From Candidatus Rhodobacter oscarellae (GTDB taxonomy: Bacteria; Pseudomonadota; Alphaproteobacteria; Rhodobacterales; Rhodobacteraceae), in contig NZ_LFTY01000002.1 in assembly GCF_001078595.1 (NCBI RefSeq), positions 1,446,151 through 1,510,150 of the forward strand: a stretch of DNA of 64,000 nt, given 5' to 3'. Positions 57,729-64,000 of the stretch are shown here, piece after piece (within the stretch, counting starts at the first letter, position 1; each line of letters starts with the position of its first letter). Made by a program: the position numbers and the translations under genes. The notes beneath the pieces are model-generated. The model had not been told where the DNA came from. It worked only from the letters and a program-made list of their open reading frames with translations, and did not search any database.

Positions 57729-58646
57729 ATGCCCATAACGCTGCCCTCGAATCTCCCCGCGTTTGACGTCCTTCAGGATGAGGGCGTCATGGTGATGTCG
57801 GACACGCAGGCGCAGCGCCAGGACATCCGCCCGCTGCGCATCGCTCTGCTGAACCTGATGCCCAAGAAGATCCAGACCGAGAACCAGTTCGCGCGGCTGA
57901 TTGGCGCGACCCCGCTGCAGATCGACCTGCAGCTGATCCGCATGACAGAGCACCAGTCCAAGAATATCAGCCAGGAGCATATGCAAGAGTTCTATCGCCC
58001 CTTCCAGGAGGTGCGCGACGAGAAGTTCGACGGGCTGATCATCACCGGCGCCCCCATCGAGCATATGCCCTTCGAAGAGGTCACCTATTGGGACGAGCTG
58101 CGCCAGGTGATGGACTGGACCCAGACCAACGTGCATTCCACCTTCGGCGTGTGCTGGGGCGGCATGGCGATGCTGTGGCACTTCCACGGGGTGCGCAAGC
58201 ACATGCTGGCCGCCAAGGCCTTTGGCTGCTTCCGGCACCAGAACCTCGCCCCCGCCTCGCCCTATCTGCGCGGCTTCTCGGATGATTGCGTGATCCCGGT
58301 CAGCCGCTGGACAGAGGTGCGCCAGGACGAGCTGGACCGCGCCGGGTTGACCACGCTCATGGGCTCGGAGGACACCGGGCCCTGCCTAGTTGAGGACGCG
58401 CAGCGCCGCGCGATCTACATCTTCAACCACTTCGAATATGACAGCCCGACGCTGAAGGAAGAATACGACCGCGACGTGGCCAATGGCACGCCGATCAACG
58501 TGCCGATCAACTACTACCCCAATGACGACCCCAGCCAGGTACCGCAGAACCGCTGGCGCAGCCACGGGCATCTGCTATACGGGAACTGGATCAACCAGAT
58601 ATATCAGACAACGCAATATGACATGGGCAAGATTGGCACTGTTTAG
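57729..58646 (+). CDS. metA: homoserine O-acetyltransferase (MetA family)
   Basis: 305 residues from ATG 57729. The glutamine-amidotransferase-like fold has nucleophile Cys142 in '[12 protein letters not shown]' and a His/Glu pair in '[10 protein letters not shown]' (234/236). Position 111 is Glu ('[12 protein letters not shown]'); Glu here has been linked to acetyl-CoA rather than succinyl-CoA use, so O-acetylhomoserine is the likely product. It commits homoserine to methionine synthesis. Its last 29 nt overlap the start of the hydrolase gene. Confidence 0.94.
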   Translation: MPITLPSNLPAFDVLQDEGVMVMSDTQAQRQDIRPLRIALLNLMPKKIQTENQFARLIGATPLQIDLQLIRMTEHQSKNISQEHMQEFYRPFQEVRDEKFDGLIITGAPIEHMPFEEVTYWDELRQVMDWTQTNVHSTFGVCWGGMAMLWHFHGVRKHMLAAKAFGCFRHQNLAPASPYLRGFSDDCVIPVSRWTEVRQDELDRAGLTTLMGSEDTGPCLVEDAQRRAIYIFNHFEYDSPTLKEEYDRDVANGTPINVPINYYPNDDPSQVPQNRWRSHGHLLYGNWINQIYQTTQYDMGKIGTV

Positions 58647-59574
58647 CCTTATTGGGGCGGCGCTCGTTTGGGGCGCGATCCTGGCAGTGGCCATGTGGCG
58701 AGAGACGCAGGCGCGGCGCGATTTCCCCCCGGTGGGCCAATTCGTGGAGATTGGGGGCCTGCAAGTTCACGCCGTTGTGGCAGGCTCCGGCCCCGATCTG
58801 GTGCTGGTACATGGCGCGGGCGCCAACCTGCGCGATTTCACCTTTGCCATGCTCGACCAGCTTAAGAACCGCTACCGCGTGATCGCGCTGGACCGGCCCG
58901 GCTTTGGCTACTCCGACAGGCTGCCGCGCGGGCACGAGACCATCCGTGACCAGGCGCGCGTACTGCGCGGCGCGGCGGGAGCCCTTGGGGCCGAGCGCCC
59001 CATCGTGCTGGGCCACAGCTATGGCGGCGCGGTGGCGCTGGCCTGGGGGCTGGACGCGCCCGAGGGCACCGCCGCCGTGGTGAATGTCTCGGGCCCTTCG
59101 CATCCCTGGGACACGCCGCTGGACCCACTTTACGCCGTCAATTCCAGCCGCCTGGGGTCCTGGTTCGCGGTCCCCGCTTTGGCGGCGTTCGTGGGCGATG
59201 CGCGGGTCGAGGCGACATTCGCCGAGATCTTCACCCCGCAATCCGCGCCCGAGGGCTACATCGCGCATTTCGGCGCGCCGCTTTCCTTGACCCGGCAAGC
59301 GCTGCGCGCAAACGCGACCCAGCGCGCCGGGCTTCTGGACGAGATAATCGCCCTGTCGCAGCGCTATGGCGATCTGGCGGTCCCGCTTGAGATCGTGCAT
59401 GGCGACACCGACACCATCGTCAGCGTAGAGCTGCACGCCACGCAGATGCTGCGCGACACCGATATGGCCCGCCTGACGCGCCTGGCCGGGGTGGGGCACA
59501 TGCCGCATCACAGCCATGCCCAGGACGTGATTGCCGCGATAGACCGCGCCGCCGCAAGAGCCGCAGCGCAATAG
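58618..59574 (+). CDS. membrane-anchored alpha/beta hydrolase
   Basis: 318 residues from ATG 58618, inside the end of metA (29-nt overlap in another frame). An N-terminal hydrophobic anchor (about 5-23) is followed by the hydrolase core: '[20 protein letters not shown]' (oxyanion region), '[13 protein letters not shown]', nucleophile elbow '[15 protein letters not shown]', and the late His in '[14 protein letters not shown]'. Esterase or epoxide hydrolase activity are both possible. Coupling to metA is by position; a link to methionine synthesis is not implied. Confidence 0.88.
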   Translation: MTWARLALFSLIGAALVWGAILAVAMWRETQARRDFPPVGQFVEIGGLQVHAVVAGSGPDLVLVHGAGANLRDFTFAMLDQLKNRYRVIALDRPGFGYSDRLPRGHETIRDQARVLRGAAGALGAERPIVLGHSYGGAVALAWGLDAPEGTAAVVNVSGPSHPWDTPLDPLYAVNSSRLGSWFAVPALAAFVGDARVEATFAEIFTPQSAPEGYIAHFGAPLSLTRQALRANATQRAGLLDEIIALSQRYGDLAVPLEIVHGDTDTIVSVELHATQMLRDTDMARLTRLAGVGHMPHHSHAQDVIAAIDRAAARAAAQ

Positions 59575-59595
59575 CGACCCGGCCCAGCGGCTAGC

Positions 59596-60288
59596 TTAGC
59601 GCAGCGGCCCCCAGATCTTCTGAAGGAAGGCCAGCATCTTGGGGTCGATCCTTTGGATCGTGGCGCGATCATAAGGAAACGCGCAGTTCCGCGACAGATA
59701 GGCCTGCGAATAGGTGGCGAAGAACTCGCCCGGGTCTCGGAACGCATAGGCCTGCGTCTTGCGGCCGCAATTGTCGAAGCCGTCCGGGTGGGCAAGCCAC
59801 GCCGCCTCCCACATCCGCTGAATGCGGTTGGAATTCTTGATGCGCCGGTCGTGGTAGACATGCGCCAGCTCGTGGAAGACCACGGTGCCCTGCGTGCCGT
59901 CCTTGGCAAACAAGGCGTTCAATTGGACGCCCTGATACTTATCGGGGTTCATACCGTTCGTGCGCAGCCACGTCCTGCTGGGGAAGTACTGGCCGATCAC
60001 GTGATGGCCGTCATTGCCGCGCGAGGTGACATCCAACCAGATCCTGGCCTTGACCACCTGCCGCATCGCCTCGGGGCGGATACTGCTGCGTATCTTCGCC
60101 AGTTGCGCGTCCAGATTGCGCAACATCGTTTGCTTCAAGCTGGGGCGCGCGTTGACCGAGGGCGAGACCAGCACGGTCCACTCATAGATCTTTAGCGCCT
60201 CATGCTCTGAGGTCTTTTCATAGGCCGCGGCATGGCCGCCAAACAAAAGCGCGGCGGCGCAAACCACGCCGGCAAGGGCTCGGATCAT
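59596..60288 (-). CDS. secreted zinc metallopeptidase-like protein
   Basis: 230 residues from the ATG at 60286-60288. Signal peptide about 1-22 ('GVVCAAALLFGGHAAA'). The zinc motif 'FHELAHVYHDR' gives His139/Glu140/His143, and a downstream 'DPGEFFATYSQAYL' offers a Glu as third ligand, a gluzincin-like layout. Two cysteines ('FDNCGRKTQ', 'SRNCAFPYD') may form a disulfide. It probably cleaves a periplasmic or extracellular protein or peptide. Co-transcribed with the small secreted protein upstream (10-bp gap). Confidence 0.78.
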   Translation of the reverse strand: MIRALAGVVCAAALLFGGHAAAYEKTSEHEALKIYEWTVLVSPSVNARPSLKQTMLRNLDAQLAKIRSSIRPEAMRQVVKARIWLDVTSRGNDGHHVIGQYFPSRTWLRTNGMNPDKYQGVQLNALFAKDGTQGTVVFHELAHVYHDRRIKNSNRIQRMWEAAWLAHPDGFDNCGRKTQAYAFRDPGEFFATYSQAYLSRNCAFPYDRATIQRIDPKMLAFLQKIWGPLR

Positions 60289-60298
60289 GTTAAAATTC

Positions 60299-60673
60299 CT
60301 ACCCGGTCTGGCACTTGCCGCGCGAGCCGTTGGTCGTCGCGTAGCGGCCATATGCGCCCAGCTTGGCACTGAAGCGGCCCGACTTTGGGATGAATGTGTA
60401 TGTCACTGAGCGGTCATGAGAGCCATCGGCTTCGAGATCGAACTTAAAATATAGGCGCCCGCCCTTTCTTTGCACCGAACCCGAGCCGTAATAGTTGGAG
60501 ACGACGTCGTCCCCATTCACCCGGAACTCAATCACCTTTGGGAACCACGATTCCGCCGCCTGCGCATTCACAAATCCGTTAGAGGACAATGATGTGCGCA
60601 CGCAGCGAAAGTTTTCTGCCAATATGGGCGTCGCTGTAAGCGCCAATAGGGCCGCCGAAAGTAATAATCTCAT
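60299..60673 (-). CDS. small secreted hypothetical protein
   Basis: 124 residues with a signal peptide (MRLLLSAALLALTATPILA, cleavage near 19). The mature part is beta-rich with cysteines at 'FRCVRTS' and 'SRGKCQTG', near the two ends, suggesting one disulfide closing the domain. Directly upstream of the metallopeptidase gene; it could be an inhibitor, substrate or partner of that enzyme, which is a guess from order only. Its ATG is preceded by a GGAGAT ribosome binding site on the minus strand. Confidence 0.75.
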   Translation of the reverse strand: MRLLLSAALLALTATPILAENFRCVRTSLSSNGFVNAQAAESWFPKVIEFRVNGDDVVSNYYGSGSVQRKGGRLYFKFDLEADGSHDRSVTYTFIPKSGRFSAKLGAYGRYATTNGSRGKCQTG

Positions 60674-60902
60674 CTGGGATCTCCAAATTATACTGTGATT
60701 TCGCCACCGTGATTAACTCGTGATCTTGCAACTTAATTCGGGGCACGCAAGCGAATTTCCAGCGCCATTGCACGTGACCCGCCCGGATGCCGCGTCGTTC
60801 CGTCTCCCGATCAGTTCCCAAATTTTTTGCGGCAAGCCTCTGAAAACTTTGCACTTGGGTTGTTTCCCACTACATAGAGGTCAGAAAGTAAATGAGGATA
60901 AC

Positions 60903-61793
60903 ATGCCCCTGCCCTTCGACGGCGCCATCAGCGCCTTCTTCGAAAGTGAGGCCCCCGAGGCCCTGCGCACCGCCATTCAGGGCGCCGGCAAGCGGGACAT
61001 CCTGTCGCCCAGCTACCCCCATGACGCAAGGATGAAGCGCACACCCTACGAGGACAGCATGGCCGCGCTGCAGCGCGAGCTGGTCAAGCTGCAGGCCGAC
61101 GTGAAGGAAACCGGCAAGCGCGTTGTGGTGGTGTTTGAGGGCCGCGATGCCGCCGGGAAGGGCGGCACCATCAAGCGCTTCCGCGAGAACCTCAACCCGC
61201 GCTCGGCCCGGGTCGTGGCGCTGTCCAAGCCCAGCGACCGCGAGGCCGGGGAATGGTATTTCCAGCGCTACGTCCGGCAACTGCCCACCGAGGGCGAGAT
61301 CGCGCTGTTTGACCGCTCTTGGTACAACCGCGGCGTGGTCGAGAAGGTGTTCGGCTTTTGCGAAGATACCGACCGCGAGCGCTTCTTTGGGCAGTTGCCA
61401 GCCTTCGAGCAGATGCTGGTCGACGAGGGCATCACGCTGGTCAAGATCTGGCTCAATGTGGGGCGCGCCGAGCAGCTGCGCCGCTTCCTGGCGCGTGAGG
61501 GCGACCCGCTCAAGCAGTGGAAGCTGAGCTGGATCGACGTGGAGGGGCTGAAACGCTGGGACGCCTATTCCGACGCCATCGCCGAGACCTTCGAGCGGTC
61601 GCACCGCCCGCACGCGCCCTGGACCATCGTGCGCAGCGACGATAAGCGCCGCGCGCGCATCGCCGCCATCCGCGCGGTGCTCTGCCAGGTCGACTACGCT
61701 GGCAAGATCGCAGAGCACGCCTGCGCCCCGGACCCCAAGATCTGCGGCGGGCCGGAGATCTGGCACGGCTCCGACGCTGGCACGGAAGGCTAG
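60903..61793 (+). CDS. ppk2: polyphosphate kinase 2
   Basis: 296 residues from ATG 60903 (GAGGATAAC upstream). Walker A '[19 protein letters not shown]' (about 78-97), lid and Walker B '[18 protein letters not shown]' near 138, and '[20 protein letters not shown]' near 200 define single-domain PPK2. It uses polyphosphate to phosphorylate nucleoside diphosphates or monophosphates; the class I, II or III preference cannot be settled by eye. Followed after 6 bp by a TetR-type regulator. Confidence 0.95.
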   Translation: MPLPFDGAISAFFESEAPEALRTAIQGAGKRDILSPSYPHDARMKRTPYEDSMAALQRELVKLQADVKETGKRVVVVFEGRDAAGKGGTIKRFRENLNPRSARVVALSKPSDREAGEWYFQRYVRQLPTEGEIALFDRSWYNRGVVEKVFGFCEDTDRERFFGQLPAFEQMLVDEGITLVKIWLNVGRAEQLRRFLAREGDPLKQWKLSWIDVEGLKRWDAYSDAIAETFERSHRPHAPWTIVRSDDKRRARIAAIRAVLCQVDYAGKIAEHACAPDPKICGGPEIWHGSDAGTEG

Positions 61794-61799
61794 GCGACG

Positions 61800-62417
61800 G
61801 TGCCCAAGCGCGGCTATCACCACGGCAACCTGCGCCAAGCGCTGGTCGACGCCGCGCTCGAGCTGATCGAGAGCCGCGGGCCCACGGGCTTTACGCTGTC
61901 GGAGGCCGCCAAGCAGGCGGGCGTGACCCCTGCCGCGGTCTATCGCCACTTTGAGGGACGCGAGGACCTGATCGCCGAGGCCGCGCGGCAGGGCTACGAG
62001 ATCTTCGCCGATCTGATGGAGTACGCCTATGACAGCGGCCAGCCCTCGGCACTAGCCAGCTTTGAGGCCACGGGCCGCGCCTATCTGGCCTTCGCGCGCA
62101 AGCATCCGGGGCATTACGTGGCGATGTTCGAGAGCGGCATCTCGATCAACCGCACCGCTGATCTTGCCCTGGCCGCCGGACGCGCAAGCGCGGTGCTCGA
62201 GAAGGCCGCCACCGAGCTTTCCGAGCACATCCCACCGGAAAAACGCCCGCCCGCGGCGATGTTCTCGGCGCATATCTGGGCCATGAGCCACGGCGTGGTA
62301 GAGCTTTTTGCCCGCGGCGAGGCCGGGGCGCGGGCACCGTTCTCGCCCGAGGATCTGCTGGAATCTGGCATCGGCGTCTACCTGCGCGGGCTGGGTCTTG
62401 TGCCACCGGACGAATAA
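61800..62417 (+). CDS. TetR/AcrR-family transcriptional regulator
   Basis: 205 residues with a GTG start. The N-terminal helix-turn-helix is 'FTLSEAAKQAGVTPAAVYRH' (about 29-48), preceded by 'YHHGNLRQALVDAALELIES'. The C-terminal helical domain is of the WHG/TetR_C type ('HIWAMSHGVVELFARGEAGA'). It lies 6 bp after ppk2 and so is probably co-transcribed; targets are unknown. Confidence 0.9.
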   Translation: MPKRGYHHGNLRQALVDAALELIESRGPTGFTLSEAAKQAGVTPAAVYRHFEGREDLIAEAARQGYEIFADLMEYAYDSGQPSALASFEATGRAYLAFARKHPGHYVAMFESGISINRTADLALAAGRASAVLEKAATELSEHIPPEKRPPAAMFSAHIWAMSHGVVELFARGEAGARAPFSPEDLLESGIGVYLRGLGLVPPDE

Positions 62418-62560
62418 ATCGCAAACAATTGTAAATTTCAAACATCTGTTGCGCCAAAGACTCATGGAAACAACCTAAAGGTAATACATCTCGAACATTT
62501 ATCTGACCTAGGGTAAGTTTCAGCCCAACTTGCACGATATCAAGCAAGGCAGGACAGGTT

Positions 62561-63454
62561 ATGATTAGTAAAGCAAATAAAACGGCAGCGAGTGTTCTTA
62601 TCGCGGCAACGGCACTCTCTGGCTGCGCCAACAGCACGATCCACAAGACCAGCCAACTGGGCGAGTTCAACATGCTGGCGCTGGACGCCAAGCAGCGCTT
62701 GGTCATCTCGGGCCGCCGCCCGGTCTATAAGGACCCAAAGACCGGGTACTTCACCGGCGGCGAGTACGTAATCTGCAGCGAACCCAGCCCCGATGCCCTG
62801 GTGGCGGCGTCCTCTTACGCGGCTTCGACCTTCTCGGACGCTGACGACACCAACCTCTCTGCCGCGTTCGGCACGGGCGAGGCCGCAAGCTCGCTGGGCG
62901 TGCGCACGCAGACCATCCAGCTCTTGCGCGACGGGTATTTCCGGATCTGCGAGGCCTATCTCAATGGCGCCATCGGCCAGGAAGAGTATCGCCGGGTGAT
63001 CGCCGCGATCGATGTCTTCATGATCACCCTCGTGGGCATTCAAGCAATCGGCGGCGTCATCAAATCCGAACCTGTCCAGGTCAGCGCGGGCTCGAACTCG
63101 ACCTCTTCGCTTGTCACCAGCGGCGCGGAGCTTACGGACGCGCAAAAGCAGGTCCTCCAAGAGGCGCTCGACACGAATGCGGCCGACCGCACGGACGCAC
63201 AAAACGCGCTGATCCAAGAAGCCATCGATGGTAGTGGCGGAAACACCTCTGCTGTAAACGCAGGCGGTGTGCAAACGGACAGTTCGGTTGGGAGCCTGAC
63301 CTTCAACGTCGCCGGGCTTACCAACGACGCAGATCGCACCGCCTTTATCACCGCACTTGGCATGGCCAATAAGCTTTCTGACAAACAGGTTGCTGGCATC
63401 AAAGAGATCGTATCGCTCTACTTGCGGCAGCGCCCGCCGGGGCTTGCACGTTAA
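62561..63454 (+). CDS. lipoprotein of unknown function with short internal repeat
   Basis: 297 residues. A lipobox 'ALSGC' places the lipidated Cys at 22. 'VICSEPSPDALVAASSYAAS' and 'LGVRTQTIQLLRDGYFRICE' (about 68-140) are a combination I recall from outer-membrane-associated hypothetical lipoproteins of marine bacteria. After residue 180 a charged pattern recurs: 'TDAQKQVLQEALD' then 'TDAQNALIQEAID', 18 residues apart. A cell-surface or envelope role is likely but not established. Confidence 0.8.
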   Translation: MISKANKTAASVLIAATALSGCANSTIHKTSQLGEFNMLALDAKQRLVISGRRPVYKDPKTGYFTGGEYVICSEPSPDALVAASSYAASTFSDADDTNLSAAFGTGEAASSLGVRTQTIQLLRDGYFRICEAYLNGAIGQEEYRRVIAAIDVFMITLVGIQAIGGVIKSEPVQVSAGSNSTSSLVTSGAELTDAQKQVLQEALDTNAADRTDAQNALIQEAIDGSGGNTSAVNAGGVQTDSSVGSLTFNVAGLTNDADRTAFITALGMANKLSDKQVAGIKEIVSLYLRQRPPGLAR

Positions 63455-63617
63455 CGCCAGTGCCCGTCGGGGAGATCCCTAGCCGGTCTTCGCCGCGGTT
63501 ATTGCTTCATTTAACGAACCGAGCGCCTTAGTGACGTAGGGCGGCCCAAAGCGTTATCGAGCCCCTATGAGGCCCGGTTTGAAGCGGCGACATCATCGCC
63601 CTGGTGAAGCTTTGCGC

Positions 63618-64000
63618 TCACGCCTCGTCGTCACCCTTGTAATACCCGATCACGTCACCCTCGGTGGTGCAGCCCAGCCCGTTCAGCAAACGGTTGGAAT
63701 AGTTGAAATAGGCGCAGACCTGGTTGACCTCCAGGATCTCGCCGTCCTCGCAACCCGCCAGCTTAAGCGCCTCGAAATCCGAGCGCACCATGCGCCCCAC
63801 ATCCGACGTCAGCTTGGCCGCGTAGCGCAGCAGGGCCAGCTCCTTGCCCTGGAACTCATCCTCGGGGCGCTGTGCCTTTAACGCGGTGAAGATCCGGTCC
63901 GAGCGCGGCTGATCCCGCAGCAGGTTGCGCACATTCATGAAGTGATGCGTCAGCGAATAGGTGCAATCGTTCAGGATCGAGGTGTAGCTGGCCACGACCT
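63618..64000 (-). CDS. AhpD-like peroxidase-related protein (5' end outside window)
   Basis: The last ~127 residues of a carboxymuconolactone decarboxylase/AhpD-type protein, cut by the window edge; the first visible GTG (63995) is probably internal. 'SILNDCTYSLTHHFMNVRNL' keeps only one Cys where AhpD has CxxC. 'LALLRYAAKLTSDVGRMVRS' and 'ILEVNQVCAYFNYSNRLLNG' are typical of the uncharacterised peroxidase-related subgroup. Redox activity with a single Cys is uncertain. Confidence 0.85.
   Translation of the reverse strand, partial: VVASYTSILNDCTYSLTHHFMNVRNLLRDQPRSDRIFTALKAQRPEDEFQGKELALLRYAAKLTSDVGRMVRSDFEALKLAGCEDGEILEVNQVCAYFNYSNRLLNGLGCTTEGDVIGYYKGDDEA

Overview
The window looks like part of the chromosome of a marine alphaproteobacterium of the Rhodobacteraceae (Roseobacter group). 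The DNA is GC-rich with strong G/C preference at third codon positions. It carries a four-subunit sarcosine oxidase operon, a free-standing PurS, a DUF1289 protein, a small Hint-domain protein, a CcmI protein and a RamA/RACo-like corrinoid activator, a combination typical of that group. This assignment rests on gene content and protein resemblance only; no database search was possible.

Layout. 0.2-7.3 kb: a sugar or aldonate module with a carbohydrate ABC transporter, an SDR-type sugar dehydrogenase/epimerase, a DgoD-like acid-sugar dehydratase and a convergent FadR-type repressor. 7.7-11.1 kb: a Hint-domain protein and the molybdate importer modABC. 11.2-16 kb: a TPR-sulfotransferase, a LolD/FtsX-type ABC pair, small proteins and ndk. 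16.2-20.4 kb: an ABC-F ATPase, MarC, a membrane-anchored retropepsin-like protease and a CobW-family GTPase. 20.6-25.4 kb: an inverted-repeat-rich non-coding region, a RACo-like activator, paired-hairpin repeats, a cupin, a DUF2235 hydrolase and tRNA-Gly(CCC). 25.4-30.3 kb: a more AT-rich patch with a small secreted protein, purS, an MFS carrier and a DEAD-box helicase. 30.5-37.8 kb: an uninterrupted seven-gene unit with a Liv-type ABC importer followed by an aromatic-type aldehyde dehydrogenase and a coniferyl-alcohol-dehydrogenase-like SDR. 37.8-46.5 kb: flotillin, sodB, a phosphoesterase, RarD, a LOG protein, a LysM protein, a nitroreductase and a DAO-type oxidase. 46.5-53.2 kb: the sox operon (minus strand, B - small protein - D - A - G), whose soxG 3' end has been duplicated around an AT-rich insert. 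53.4-64 kb: ccmI, ruvX, DUF1289, a 2OG-dioxygenase-like protein, a P-loop ATPase, metA with a long leader, a hydrolase, a secreted metalloprotease pair, PPK2, a TetR regulator, a lipoprotein and a truncated AhpD-like gene at the edge.

How the genes work together. Two substrate-to-enzyme modules are readable: acid-sugar uptake and dehydration (0.2-7.3 kb), and uptake and stepwise oxidation of what is probably an aromatic alcohol (30.5-37.8 kb). The sox operon feeds one-carbon units from glycine betaine/sarcosine into folate metabolism. The RACo-like protein and MetA, which carries Glu at the position associated with acetyl-CoA use, both point to methionine synthesis.

Most interesting signals. 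(1) A dispersed family of paired hairpins: six copies, each made of two abutting palindromes of 20-22 nt, with arms that vary while staying self-complementary. Several sit inside operons. (2) The soxG insertion, with 127-bp direct repeats and an orphan membrane protein between them. (3) A non-coding segment near 20.7 kb with 17-bp perfect inverted repeats and competing hairpins. (4) A Liv-type ATPase with a degenerate ABC signature, beside a partner carrying a long C-terminal extension.
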